Source: Neospora caninum Liverpool
Lineage: Eukaryota > Apicomplexa > Conoidasida > Eucoccidiorida > Sarcocystidae
Length of the DNA: 64,000 nt
Direction of reading: 5' to 3'
NCBI RefSeq assembly: GCF_000208865.1
Contig: NC_018397.1
Span: 4,555,748 to 4,619,747 of the forward strand
The notes beneath the pieces were generated by a model. That model ran no database searches. It was not told the origin of the DNA and worked only from the letters and a program-made list of their open reading frames with translations. How positions within the stretch are numbered: the stretch's first letter is position 1; each line of letters starts with the position of its first letter. Of the stretch, positions 1-13,500 are shown piece after piece. The translations under genes were made by a program, and so were the position numbers.

Positions 1-1685
1 TCTCAGAAGAAAAAAGGAATTGCTCCCGATTCACTAGCACACCTCGCTGCTCACCCGGTCACTTGCGTTCTCGTGCGTTCGCGCGGTGTACATACACCCC
101 GGAACCCGCAGCACCTCGAGTGTTCCGAACTCTCGCCGACGGAAAAGAGAGGAAAGGGCGGGAAACCGCCGCGGAAAGGACGGGCAGGCGCGCGGCCTCA
201 TCCGCTTCCTGCCTCACAATAACGGTTTTTTACCAGAACGGACGTCACACGTTGCCACGCACCACTGGAAAACGCGCCGAACGGCACACACTCACAGCCG
301 TCCTTCTCGATGAGCGCGCGACGCTGACACACATCGATTTGCGCACGTGCGGCGGCGCGTGAGGCGTAACGATTTGGAGTGACATTTGTCTTTCAGGAGA
401 GACTCGAAAGCCTGGAGGCAATACAAGTAACACAAAAGTAGAGGAATAAGGGGAAAAGGACCTCACCGAGCTAGAGGCGTACACTTGAGCGCGCCCACGC
501 TCGCCCTTTTCCCGTTCGTTTCGAGACCCCGCATTGAAGACGTCCCTGGTTTCTGTACCGATAAATGTCAGGAGCGCGCGAAACACGGGATCTTGTGGGA
601 GTTAGAACGCTAGCAAAAGGGGAAGCCCGTTCACACAAGAGCCGCGAAGCCTTGGTGTCCTGATACGGGATGGCTACTGCGCCTGAGACTCCAGACTCTT
701 GGCGATTTCCCACCGCGCGTCTTTCCGGTCTTGCTCTGGCTTGCCAGTGCCCCGCTGCGCATGCATACTCGCAGCCACGCGAAAAAGGCGCCAAGTCGGC
801 TGCACATCTGGGAAAGCTGCGAAAACTGTTGCGTTTCGCGTGCTTTTTTGCAAGAGCCTCGTGCCTTCCGTGAAAGACACAAAGACGCGCCTTCCTTGTC
901 TTTTCAGAGGCCCCCAGAGAAGGTGAAAACGTGCTTTTAAGCGTGCTCGAGGGTTCCGTAACTTGAGATTTAGATGCCGTCTCGCGAGAACGGCATGTGA
1001 CCTCGGGCAACACAACCGAGGGGAAGAGGGCAAACATTTCTGCATCTCGCTCAGTCGGAAGCCGATTTGAGCGGCATCTGTTTTCCGGGATACTCGATCA
1101 AGCCGACCTTCTTTCGTTCACTACAGTCGGAGTTCCACCTTCATCCTCCCCCTTGGAGGGAAATTGCTGCATGAGGTTTCGCGTAAACGCTGACTACGCC
1201 GCGTTGTTCGCGTTGTTTTGGTTCAGAAACGGCGCCTCGCCAGCGAAGCAAACACGAACTCCAGATTGACTCTAGTGGACCAGCTTGGACGGCGTGTAAA
1301 AGAGGAAGGGGGAGGTACATACAGTTGGGTCGAAGCCGAATCTAGAGAGGTGACAGGAGGCGCAAACTAACGCGTCCGAAAAGGAGGGTAGAGCCGCGCG
1401 CTCTCTCGTTTTCGGTCGTCCCCTGTCTCCGTTCTGTGTCGTGTGTTTCGCGTTTTTCTCGCCTCGGCACTTCGTAGGCTTCCTCTCCGTTTTCGTTGCA
1501 CCGTTCTCGATGCTTATCCTCTCGTGCGCGGCAGACCACTCTGTCCTCTGCCTCGGATCCTCCCTTACCGACTGCCTCTCCTCCTTGCGTGTGCCGTCTC
1601 TCTGTCATCTCGCCTTACCTTTCTGCTTTTTCCTTGCGTCTTCCATTTTTTCTCCGGAATTTCTTCCGTTCCTCGTGCCGTCGTC
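1..1685. other. Upstream region of the UPF3 gene, no gene called
   Basis: No reading frame here has a convincing splice pattern or recognisable protein similarity. The longest frame, on the minus strand at 471-1037, is rich in Arg, Ser and Ala, as expected for GC-rich non-coding DNA. About 1390-1685 is strongly CT-rich on the plus strand and ends directly at the UPF3 start codon, so it is probably the 5' leader of that transcript. I saw no TATA-like core promoter. Confidence 0.5.
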
Positions 1686-4600
1686 ATGCCGCCTCGAGGA
1701 GTGCCCGCCTGTCGCCCCCGCGGGGAGAGGCGGCACGACGACGGCTCTGCCGACGGCGCGGCGTCCTCGGGAGGCGTGGGTCTCCGTCGCGCTTTTGTTC
1801 CAGGAATGATTTTGACGAAGCAGTCGCTGATCCCCGTAAAAGCTTCGCCCGCGTACCCTGCAGGCGGAGGGCGAGAGAGAGGCGCGGGCTCGCCCTCTCG
1901 ACCGCATGCCCCGTCCTCTCGCTCAAACGACTCTCTTTCCTCGTCTGCTTCTGGCCTCTGGGCGCAAAAGTCTTCCTCTGGTCTTTCCGGCTCTGCCTCT
2001 GCTCCTGACGCATCTTCCTCGAAGGCGGGGTCAGCAGACCGCAGTGCGCCGCGAGGCGCGTGGAACCGAGGAGACTCCAGCAGCGAGAAGCCGGGGCTGA
2101 GCAGCCTGGGAGTTGCTGCAGGCTCTTGTGGAGGGCGGGGCGAGCGCGAACAAGGCCGAAGGCTGCGTGAGCGGAGAGGAAGAGCCGACGAGCTGGAGAG
2201 GGAGGCGCAGACGGCACAGAGTTCGAGGGGAGAAGAGCGCGAGACGAGGGCGTCGGACGCGAGTCGCGTGAACGACGGATCCGCCTCCGGGTGTCGCAGA
2301 GACAGCGACAACCCTTCGGACAAAATGGGGCGGAGGAACAAAGCCGAGGGAAAAGGAAAAGAGACAGGAGACAGAGAAGGCAGAGAAGACAGAGAGAGAG
2401 AGAAAGAAACGAAACAAGCGGGGAAACCCGCGACGGAAGGAGCCACCTCCGAGAACGTGCAAGCGACGACGCAAGCGTACAAGGCGAAGACAAAAACGAA
2501 AGGTAAAAAGGAGCTACAGAGAGAGAGAGGCGGGCACACAAATGGAAAACGGCAGGCTCGCGGTCTCTCCAGTGTCGCGCGCTCTTGTCCTCTTGCTCGC
2601 GTCTTCTTCCCTTCTCTCCTCTTGCCCTACGAGCTGCTGAGAGCCGCCTCTCTTCCTCGTTTCTCTCCATCCTGTGCATGCAGTTTAAAGGGGCTTTTGC
2701 CTGTCAATGCGGAGCCTCTCCTTTCCAATGTCTGCATCCACAACACACCAGAATCTGTATCTCTTTTCCCCTCGCTGTCTTTCTCGCTGTTTCCCTGTTT
2801 GGAGTCTTTCTTCGCTTTTCTTTTTTTCTTTCCTTCTTTCATCGCCGATCCGCTGGACCTCTCTTTCTTGCCTGCAGTCGCGGTGCGCCTGCTGCCGCCG
2901 TCTGTGCGAGAGGAAGAGTTGTTCGCGCTCGTCGCGGAGTCCGTGCAGGAGAAAATCGCCTGGACGCGATTCGTCCCTGGCTGCCAGCAGTAAGAGACGG
3001 AGACGCCTCTCTCCGCAGCAGAGACGGCAGTGAAGCAGAAGAGGGAGAGAAGACGGCAGAGCGAGAGGGCGAAGGAAAACGATGGGGGCGGACACAGCGA
3101 AGAAGGCGAGACGAAAGAAGACGCTGTGTGCTTGGCAGAGGGGGGTGGGAACAGAGGAAAAGGCGTGGCCCAGGGAATGTCTCTTTTTTGTGAACTGCAA
3201 AGATGCGCCCAAAAAGCGATTCCGCGAGAGAGCCAGAAGAAGGAAGACAAGGGGCAAGGCCGTGTGATTGCTTTCCCTTTGTTCTCTCAGCAAACCTGGC
3301 GAATCCAGTCGGAACAGCACTTGGTACGTCAACTTCGCCGCTGAAGAGGACGCGGAAGAATTCATCAAGAGTTTTCACGTAAGTCTGTCTTGCGATGGAG
3401 ACGCAGTCGTCTTCGTTCGTCTTCGCCCTCTCTCCTCTTTTCTAGCCACTGATTCGCTCCGTGTTCCTTCTTTGTTTCCCCTTTCGTGGCTTCCGCCATT
3501 TCCTTTACCTAGACCGTTCAGGCGCATCTCATTCTGTCGCTCCTTTCTTTTCCGGCTCTTTTTCTTCTGTCTGTGCCTGTATGTCGTCTCGTCTTTTTGG
3601 TCTGCTCACCGGCGCGGCGTCCCGTCGCTTTCACGTGTCGGTGCGTTCGGCCCGGCTTCTCCAGTCATGCAGTACCAGATCCCAACTGAAGCTACTCCGC
3701 ACGAATTACTCACGGATCCAGCTCATAGGGCCATCGCTCTAGCGCCTCCTGTCGCCATTTCTCTCCTCCGTTTTCTTTTTCTGGATTTTTCTTTCCAGGG
3801 AAAGGCTTTCGTCGATGAACGGCACAACACCTTTAAGGCAGTTGCTCGCCTGGCTCCCTACCAGAAAGTTCCTCGAAAAACTGGCCCGGACCGCCGCGAA
3901 GGCACCCTCGCGAATGGTCAGCGTCCATCTCTTTCCTCATTTCTCTCGTGCTCTCTTTTGTCTTTGCCTCCCCGCGTCTCTTCCAACCCTTGTTCTACCT
4001 CATTTCCCTTCCTCTTCCCTTTCTCTTCTCTTTCTCCTCTTTTCACCTGCGTTTTCTCTCTTCCTCCTCATTCGGTTTGGGTCGTGCAGTGCGCTGTCAC
4101 TTTTGTGCTGTTTCTCTTTGACTCCTCGTCTCTCCGTACTCTCTCCCCCGTCTCTGCTCTTTCTTCCCTCTCCGGTTCCTCATCGCTCATCTTTGGTCTC
4201 TCCCGTCGCCCGCCGCGAGTCTCCTTTCAGTCCGCTTTCTTCACGCGCCTCTGACCTCGCGGTGCGTGTGCTGGCCGTCATCCCTCCTCTCGGCTGTCTC
4301 CCTGAATCGCGCATCCTCAACCCCCCTCTCCCCCCAGGTTCTTTTCTTTTTGCAGCTTTTGTGTCCTCTCCAGTTTTTTCTTAACTCTGCACATGCGTTT
4401 CCTCGTGTTGTTTTCTTCAGATTCTCTCTATCTCGACTTCCTGCGGGCTCTCAATGACGGTACAGCATTTGACCCACGCGCCGTGCCGCCTGGATCCGAG
4501 GAGCTGGAGCCTGTCGTCGACGGTGAGACTTTTAAACTTTTCTCCAGAAGACGTCCTCTCTCGCGAAAATTGCGGCGCGCGTGACCGCCTCGGGCCGCTT

Positions 4601-7550
4601 GTCTGATTCTTTTCTTCTGGGTGTTTGCTGTCTTGTTGCCAAAAAGGCTGGAAATGATACCTCGCATTTCGCCTGGCCTCCATTCGTCACCCGCAGCGAG
4701 ACAGAGACGGACTCGGGGGGACGGGTTGCCTCTCTCATCCGTTTCCTTGTCTCGCAGATCCTTTCCTCCTTTTTGCTTGAGCCTAAACCAGGGAAGCACT
4801 GCACCATTCGTAGCGCCCGACGGGACTCTGGCGGCTGTTGTTTTGCTCCCCTGTCGTGTTTTGTTTCCTTTTTTCTCTCGTCCAGAGAGACAGACTTGGG
4901 GGGACTGGCGCGGCACTCGAACCTGCCGGCCTAGCGTAGCTCGGGCAGCGCTTTTTTCATGAGACATTCGCGGATTCGTGGGAGTCTGTCTCTTTTCCGA
5001 CTCGCGCTGTTTCTGCCATTCAGACGACGGAATCACGCTCTCTTCCCTGGTTCTCGCGCTGCGAGAGAAGTACGGAGTCAAAACCATGGTGAAAGTAAGG
5101 CTGGAAAACACATCGTTTTTCACCGCTCAAGGAAAGCAGCCCGTCTCCGGCGCCGGGTCGTTGCCTTCTTCTCGCGGGGGATTGGACACCGCACATGCTG
5201 TTGGATCCAGGCCGGAATGAGCGGCGGGGAGGGGCGCCACAGCTACAACGCATGTGAAGCTAGACTCCTTGGTATACGTGACAAAGGGAGATTCCCAGGT
5301 TTCTACAAACTCTTTTTTCCGGGGAGTTCTGTCTTGATACGATTCGTGTCGATGTGCGGGTGTTTGATGCCGCAACCTGCAAAGAAGTTCCACAAAGAAG
5401 TATGAGTAGGATCAGATGCTTGGATACTTTTGCCTACGCAGTTCTTGGGACTTGTGCTTTAGAGTTAAGAGAGAAAGGCGTTGAGGTGCCCGTCGAGGTT
5501 TTGATATTTCCCAGTATACCTGCCTCTAGGCTTCGACCTGTGCAGGTATTAGTCGTAGCTGGAAAGCCGTGCTTCCAGTCGATACCCGTCACTTTCCGGT
5601 AGATGTCTGTCGTAGAGTTACACGCATTCGATTCTCATTGCGATGTGCAAAAAAATGACTATCTACTTGTATACATTTATGGATATATTTATGGATAACT
5701 GTGGTGCTGCCTGTGTTTTGGCGTTTCGTCGGGTGTGTTTCTCCAGGAGCTTGACCACCGCTGCTCGGGGTTGCGTTTTCAACTTACTCGGTTTTTTTTT
5801 CGTCGTTCTCTCTCTTTCGTGGTTCTTCAGGGGTGTCCGTACACTCTCGCCATGTGGCGCCGCACCTTCTCAGTCGCCGACCCCGACGAAGAAGTGAGTT
5901 TTCTCTGCGATGTGTCTGTCGCGTCTTCCCCTCGCTGCTTGCGTCGGTTTCCTCCACCTTTCTCTCTGGCCTTGCTCTTATTTCTCCTCTATTTCTCTTT
6001 TCGCTCTTCCTCTCGATTGGTTCGCCGTCCCTGTGTGCGTCGTAGTCTTTGCCCGCTTCGCTCGCGCCCTCGCCTTCTTCCTCTATTTCGTGGAACTTTC
6101 AGACGGAAACGGAAGAAAGAGAGAGCAATTGCGAGATGTGGACTCGTCTCTCCGCTGCTGGCGTCTGCTTTGGACTTCGCGGAGCGTTCGGCCCTCCATC
6201 AAATCGACGTTTCTGCTCGAAACCAGGGATGTTCACAAAGTCGGATTCGCCGTTGTGCATTCCTCCGATCCTGTCCCTTCACCGCTGCATCTCGAAAAGA
6301 CGCACGAGCCGGAGGCTCCGGAACAAGAAAGGCATCGAAGCGTCAAATACCAAGCTTCGGCTGATGCTGCATTCTCTGTTTCACCCGTCAACTGCCCTTG
6401 TTTTTGCGTGTTCTCGCGTTTTCCCAGGAACGCGCTTCCTCTCGTACGACCTACGAGTCTGAGAGAAGAGACGCGAACGGAGAACTCGGCGTCCGCCGAC
6501 GTGGAAAAGGACCAGCGCGAGCGGGACGAGAAACCCGTCGCATGCAAGCTGCTTCCGCGCCGAGTGTAGAGACAGCGGCTGCCTCGGGAGAGACGGGACT
6601 GAGGCGGCAGACGCCAGGTTCCTCTGTAACGCCCGCGATATCTGCTGAGGCGCCTCGCCCGACTCCCGTACGTCTTTGGATTTTTGCTGCAATGCTCCCG
6701 AGGAGAGGAACAGAAGGGAGGACGTACGATGCGCGGGCGCCTGGGGCGCGTCTCTCCGCGTGATGCATATGGGCGAGCCTGTGACAGGCCGGATCCTTTT
6801 GAACCCCAGCAGTCCAGGACCAACGGTAGAGGAGGAAATGGGGGTGGTGCAGTTCTCACAGAGACTCTGCGGAAAGGATAGTGACGAGAAGGAATCTCTC
6901 TCTCTGGGACTGGGCTATTCCCGTGCGGCTGATCGACAGCGAGGAGCCCTACGCCCGATAGCAGCTGCAAGAATCGAAAGCAATGTGCGTTTGATTTTCG
7001 CCAGCAAGATCATTGGTTGATGTACAGAGATCCCCCGGGAAGAGGTGGAGACTGTTTCCGTATGAGGGTAAAGCGTGTCTTCGCTTCCCATCTTCGAAGC
7101 CAGCCGACAAACAAGAAACCTTTCTTCAGTGCTTGTCCGTTTCACCTCGTTGCGAAAGGGGAAATTATGAAGACCTGCGAGTCTGTGCACGCGGGTCTGT
7201 TGACCGCCGTCTTCGCTTAACGGGAGAGGGGAAGGAAACACAAACACGCACTGGCAGGAATCAGGAGCGAACAACGACGCTCGCAGGGCTGGGAATTGTC
7301 AGTGAGCGACAAATGTCTCCTTTCTCCGTCTAAAGGGTGGAGCTTTTTTGCGACTGTGTGTAAACCGACGCTGCGTCGGTGCGTCTGTGGTTGTTTTTCT
7401 TGCGTCCTTGTCCAGGCCGCAGGCGCGACTGGCAGTGGAGCCCGAGGAGGAGTCTGGCGCGCTCTCTTAGGCATTCAGAAGAGGGCGACGACTGCCGGCG
7501 GAGCTGAGAAAGCCGAGAACGAGGAGGCAGCGAGGTCCATCTCGGGATAG
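1686..7550 (+). CDS. UPF3: UPF3 (Smg-4/UPF3 family), nonsense-mediated mRNA decay factor, nine exons
   Basis: UPF3 links exon-junction complexes to UPF2/UPF1 and so marks mRNAs with premature stops for decay. Proposed exons are 1686-2502, 2878-2989, 3291-3378, 3799-3916, 4421-4522, 5024-5094, 5831-5893, 6428-6667 and 7416-7550, which give 581 residues with consistent splice phases. The conserved RNP-like UPF3 domain starts at exon 2 with VAVRLLPPSVREEELF (about residue 273). It continues through STWYVNFAAEEDAEEF and GKAFVDERHNTFKAVARLAP and ends near residue 378. Exon 1 supplies a 270-residue Ser/Arg/Glu-rich N-terminal extension, and the C-terminus is basic and low complexity. ATG 1686 is the first ATG in the open frame. 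The family call is secure. The small exon at 5831 and the start codon are the least certain parts. Confidence 0.85.
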
Positions 7551-10546
7551 ACGAAGGAAGAAGGCGGAGAGAAAAGTTGAGTACGGAGAGAGTCGTCACC
7601 TCGTGCTTGGAGAGAACAGCAGAGAGACATAAAGGAGAGAGAAAGGCAAGAAACTGTCGAAACCAGAGGCGTCGACGCGAGAAAGTTGTCACATACGGAG
7701 AACGCACACTCCGCCGCTGCACTAGGGAGCCTTGCGCGGCATGTTGTAGGCAAGATGTGACCTAGGTGCGAGGCACTTTCGTCACTTTTTTCCCTGTTAC
7801 TTACCCCCGTTCACACACAAGTAGTCGTTTTCATCTGGGAATTTGCTTTTTCTCATTCATGTGTATGCCTCCCTTCCGCCTGGCTGTGTCCCGTTGGACG
7901 TCTCTCTGTAGGGATGCATAGCCCTCTATGTAAATCTTTTTCTGCCGTCTCACTTTCCATTCCTCCATCTGTCTCCCTCTTCTCATATATAACAGCGGGA
8001 CAGAACACAGTACAGATCGCTGTATATTCCTGTGCACGTACACGTAAGTAGCGGTGTAGATTGGAGGATGGGTGTACAGTGCTTTACTTACGGCGATTTT
8101 TGAGTTCGGGGGCAATGCGTTTTGCTCTCAATTAGCGGCACCAGGGTTTTGGCGGTTGGAGCTTTTTCTGCGAAAGAAAGCAACAAAGCAACTCTGGGAA
8201 ACATCGGGTCACGTTATTTCTGTCTTCTTCTCGACTCCCGTGGTGCCGAATCACTGCATGTTTTTGCGCCCCCCTTACACGCGGAACAGACATGTGTGTA
8301 GCGTCAAATATGATGCAGACGAGTTAACGGTAGACAATGGAGAGATGCGTGTGCGTCACAGAAGGTGTGGCGAAATTATGTCTCACAAATTGCTATAGGT
8401 TTTGTTTCCCGGTGTCCCCGCCCGTGTGCGGAGGAAACAAACTCACATTTCTGATTTTTCCATACGCCTTGCAAATCTCGGAGTGAAGCGGCAGATCCCA
8501 GTGAAGTGGCAACCACGGTCAAGGGAGACTCTTGTGGAGAAAGTGGGTTTCGTTAGGCAAGTGTTCTCCTGTATACTGAGCAAAAACAGACATTCGCAAG
8601 AAAATGCCTGCCGAAAGGAACGCAAAAGTCGCACGTCGTGCGGATGGAGAGCTAAAGCACCGTGAATGAGCAAACCGCCTAGTCCCATCACGTCTTGAGC
8701 TAAAGCACCGTGAATGTGCAAACCGCCTAGTCCCATCACGTCTTGGAAACGTGCACTCTCCCCACTCGACCGTGGAAGACATCGACGGGAGAAAGGTCAA
8801 CACCGCATGGGGGAAGGGTTGTCTCGCAGGAAATAGCGTAGACATTAAACCGACAGGGTTACCACTTAATCGGTATAGAAACTCTGGCTGTGCTTGTTAA
8901 CTGAAGACTAGAGTATGCATTTCACTTCTTTGCCCGGACATTGGTCCCAAATCGCCTAACACAGATGACCATAACTTTTGCTTCTCGGAGCGCAGGGCAG
9001 ACTACAAAACGTCGTGTTTTGTCAGTCTACCGTTGCACAACAGAGTCACGATTTGGATCGTTGGGTTCACTACACCGCAACTGGCATCGTAGTACATCGA
9101 TTGCATCATACTGTTACCCGTAAACTTTACTTTCGTTGGTCACATTATGAGTAGATCTGCTGACCACCCCAACAAATAAGTGTACATTACAAAGGGAGTC
9201 CAATTGGTTCAACGGACTCAACCCTCGTCAAATGAGGTTTTGTGTTTCCTGTCGACGTGACGCATGTGTAGAACAGTTGTCCCACGTTCGCATTCAAGTT
9301 CTTGGCTGACCTGACGCTTGCGACAACAGATGATAAAGGTGTTTCCTTTGTGAACGCATCCGGTCAGCTATTTGCTCCTGAGAAATGCTAAACAAAGAAT
9401 CCGTTGTGTGAGTGAATCAACGACTGATCGAGTATGAAACAGGCTTACCAAGCGAAGGATCTAAATATCCTGCTGCATGGCAGCGCGAATGCAAGGACTG
9501 GTTGGAGTGCTGGCACACCAGCCAGCGCATTCTTTTAATAGTTTCTGCGAGAGTGACGGAATATGTTGCCAACAGGCGGAACGCAGATGCAAAATCGCTG
9601 TCATGGACCAACGGCGCTAGTACCAGTCTCGACTGTGTTGTGACCTCTTGGTTCCACGGCATGTTGGCGGGCTAGCTCACTCCGCGGGGATGCTTTTCGC
9701 CCCAACTTGCCACGTCAGTCACCAAAGCTGGGTGCACTCTACCTTTGGAAACCAGCTCAACCCTGTTCTTTGTCGTTCTGTGTTTGAAAACTCGTCGAGA
9801 ATCAGATGCATGATGGGCCACCCCTCACTCTTGTGCCTGAGAAAGGAGTTCGTTTTTCTTTCGGTCCATGACCAGCTACGCACGTTCCCGTAGCGCGGAC
9901 AAGCTCCCATTCTAGGCAGCTCTCCAGTTGTCACTGCGTTGGCGATCAGCGGCTCTCACGCTTGGCCGTTGTTTCCAGCCTCCCTTTGTTGGGTTTTGCC
10001 GAGCAACTTGCTTCCGTCATTTCCTTCGTTATTCTCACGTCACTTCCCTTCGTTGACATGTCTGGTTGCATCAATTACTGAGCTGTCGAACAGAACGAAG
10101 TTCAGATTGGTTCTGGGAGCCGTGGCTCATATTCCTACCAGTAATGAGGAATTGTGGCCTCATCGCGATCCCGGTCTTCACGCCTGTAATTTGCATACGA
10201 AGATGAAATATTTTTGTTTGCATGGTCGTACCATATGAAATTTGGATGACCATTTGCCGCCGCGCGATGATATTTGTAGGCCCATCGTGAGCGTCTGATG
10301 AAAGGGCCAGCCAACATCGCCGTCCAGCGTCGTTCTTCAGAGCATTGATCGAAGGTACATGATTTGAATTTTGTTGGACTGCTGACATCTCTGTTCAGTT
10401 GCGGAGGCGCAGTGCGTGAGGGCTTTCCGTTGGTTTCAGCGATGGTCTGTCGCGTTCTACAAAGGCGTTCCGAGCATACGATGTTTGGGAAAACATTCAG
10501 TTTCCGATGGAGGACACAGGACGTAAGGTCTGGAAAATCTCGCCAC
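7551..10546. other. Intergenic region between UPF3 and the AMA-family gene
   Basis: This 3 kb holds the UPF3 3' UTR and the AMA gene upstream region. I found no open frame with coding character on either strand. The only structure seen is a 48-base tandem duplication at 8649-8744, listed separately. Base composition falls to near 50 percent GC after about 7.8 kb. Confidence 0.5.
8649..8744. repeat. Two-copy 48-bp tandem duplication
   Basis: Two adjacent copies, 8649-8696 and 8697-8744, each start GAGCTAAAGCACCGTGAATG and end CATCACGTCTT. They appear to differ at one base (A versus T near position 20 of the unit), so the duplication looks recent. It lies in intergenic DNA with no visible gene. 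Confidence 0.9.
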
Positions 10547-13500
10547 ATGGTTGGCAGGATGAACCAGTCACACTCTCCGTCTTTTCTGGGGTTACTTCCA
10601 GCCGGTCTCGTTTTTCTGTTGTTCGGCGTTCTTTCATCATGCGCCCCTACATCGGGAATGCAGAGCAATGTCATAAGCAGGCCTTTTAAAGCCCACCGCA
10701 GTGAGATGCAGTTCTCCTCTCGTAGTAGCCCGGGGGTTATGTTGCCGCTGGGCGCAACTGCTGGCATGCTTAGCTCCTTCGGTGAACAGGCAATGCACAG
10801 TGTTGGAGTCACGAAGCAGAATCCCTGGACAACGGTGCCTCCATTTTCTGACTTCATGCAAAGGTTCAACATTCCGCAGGTTCATGGTAAGCACTTTTTG
10901 TTCAACGCCTGAGCTGATTGCCATAATGTTCGCGACCCTGCCTTATTCATCTGAACGTGATGGTGTGGGGTGCCCAAGTTGAAGGTATCGTGCGTTACTG
11001 GATGTCATCGAGTGAATATATAGTAGTGTTAGTGTGCATCTTCATAGCACGGTTCCGCGCTTTGGAGTATTATGTGGATCTGCTGGTATACTGTTGAACA
11101 AGAGCTACCGCGCAGTCTGTGGTTCATTGTTTTTTCGATATTGACATACGAATCTTGACTGCGTGTTGGCTGTAACGCGCTATCATTCACCTACAGCCGA
11201 TGTTAGCTCAGCTTTCTAGTCTGCGAATTCACGGGCTCCTTCGGACTCCTCAGCATCAGAAGGATACCACGCAATGTCGATTGCCCTACAGGTTCTGGAA
11301 TTTTCGTCGACCTCGGTCGCGACACTGAAGGTTACCGGGAGGTGGGGGGTAAGTGTCCTGTTTTCGGCAAATTCATACGAATGCATCAGCCGCCTGGATA
11401 CTCGAACAATTTCCTCGACGACGCCCCCACCAGTAACGTTGCCGCAAGGAAGCCGTTACCTGGTGGCTTCAACAATCCGCAGGTGTACACCTCGGGCCAG
11501 AAGTTTTCACCTGTTGACGATGCGCTTTTGCGGAACAAACTCGGTTGTAAGAACATAAGAGCATGTTTTCAACGACCACATCTTAGGTGAAAGCTGTCCC
11601 CCGTTCACTGCCAGTTTTCTGCATCCATCTGGCAGCGATATTCCATGAGGTGCACGGTGATTCCCTCTTTGCTGTGTTTCTGTTCGAAGGTGCCCACTGC
11701 CAGGATAGCGACACACTTTACTGAAGGGAAACTCTATCAGTAACATCCCCCGAGGAAACTGGCACTGGGATCTGTATCATCCCGCATGTGTATATGCCGG
11801 CATAGATTTTTCACATCTAGCCTGGGACGTATTGAGACCGTCTCCTCGGTGGTCGTTGTGGGGGCACTTGAGTGTGGTTCTAATGGGCAGGTCACTTTGC
11901 TGCCGATCGATTATCATTCTGGCCCTTGTTTGTCCTGTTCAGCCTCGGGGCCAAAAACAGCGATTGGCCGGTGCGCCTTGTATGCCTACTCGACCACTGC
12001 CGTCAACCCTAGCAATGGTTCCACCAGCAAATACAAGTATCCCTTCGTCTACGACGCAGGATCAGAAAAATGCTTTGTCCTTTCCATCAGCGCCCAACTG
12101 CTGAAGGGCGAAAAGTATTGCTCCGTCGACGGATCACCCAGTGGTTTGACGTGGGCCTGCTTTGAACCTGTGAAGGAAACAAGTACTGCAACAACGTTAG
12201 TGTACGGATCTGCATTTGTGGGAGAAGACGACCCTGACGCATGGCAATTGACTTGTCGTAAGTAGCAAAGATTCACAAACGAATTCTTTTGCGCCGTACT
12301 CGAGAACTTTTCTCGCCCCTAGTTGTTAAAGATAAGCAATGAGCATTGCATTGATTCCGATTCTGCGAAGTAGTTTTGAGCTAGGATAAATCAGGGGGAC
12401 TCTTTGTTGTCGAACACGGGAATGACGAGGCTGAGGTATGGCGAGGGACGTCAGCCCAAACGGCCGTAACTGCAAACTCAGAAGCATTCGGAGTAGCCGA
12501 AGCGAGCGCGAGGCGGGTCGACAGGATCGTGCCGGCCGTCCGGCACGTCTTAAGAGCTCGCTTCTACGGCAAGAGGCTGCGGTAATGACGCTGCTGTAGC
12601 TGTTGTGATGCCATGTGTGTCGAAAACATATGGGTGTAGCGAACAACGCTGTCAGAGATGCGCTCTTCGGCAAATGGGAAAATGGTCAATGCATTCCGTT
12701 CGACTCCAATAACTCAGTACTATCGATGCCAGTGACAACCAGGGAAGATTGCTGGAAGCGAGTCTTTGCGAATCCCAGGGTCGCATCCGACGCGCCGACC
12801 ACTTACTCGGATACGGCCCAGAACAACTGGGACGATTTTTGGCCAGAGCATCAACAGTCCAATCCCAAGTCAGGTTAGAAGTATCTCTAAGAGAACTAGT
12901 GCCGGCTTCAATGCGCTATGGCGCAACCTGAAATAGCCTTCCTGGACTATATATGACTACCGTCTGTTGTGTTAGGTAGTCGCTGCAGTGCCTGACTGTG
13001 ACAGATATACTACCGGTGAAATATACAGTGCTGAGTGACAATACAGGTTTCGATGCGCTTACACGCCTCTGTTTCAATAAGTGTGTCATCGGAGCCCAAT
13101 ACTGTCGCTATTCGAGCCAGCCAGAAGAGCGTTTTCCCGTGTGCAGGCCTTTCGTTTCTCGGTTACAACGGACTGAGGAATGTAGCTCCAACCTACCTAT
13201 GTCGCTATGCGAGCAGCAAGCGCAGATATTTCATGCGTGAGTATTTGCTTGTCTTTCTTATTAAACTGTGACGTCAGGTGGTGTGGGCGCAAACTGGGCG
13301 AACTTCTACCTGGAACAGGAGAGGGGCAAGGCGTTGTGCGCGATCTTCGACCAAGTACCTGACTGTTTTGCTCCTGTGAAGGGGGCAGTTGCTTACACTG
13401 CCTTAGGCTCCTTGACAGAGGTCAATCTTCCCCAGTGTGACCCGGGTTCCGTTTCTCCTACTGAGGGCCCGTGTAACGATTGCGTCAAGGTGGTAACCGA

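Noticed and set aside
471..1037. 188-codon minus-strand open frame near the left edge
   Set aside because: Arg/Ser/Ala-rich composition typical of GC-rich non-coding DNA, with no recognisable domain or splice partners.
4890..4965. tRNA-like stretch with a B-box-like GGTTCGAGTGCC on the minus strand and an A-box-like TAGCTCGGGCAG on the plus strand
   Set aside because: The two boxes are on opposite strands, no acceptor stem pairs, and the spacing to a possible CAT anticodon is too long. It lies in a UPF3 intron.
10135..10872. 245-codon minus-strand open frame
   Set aside because: It is antisense to AMA exon 1 and its upstream region, has no splice or motif support, and reads as a shadow of the coding strand.
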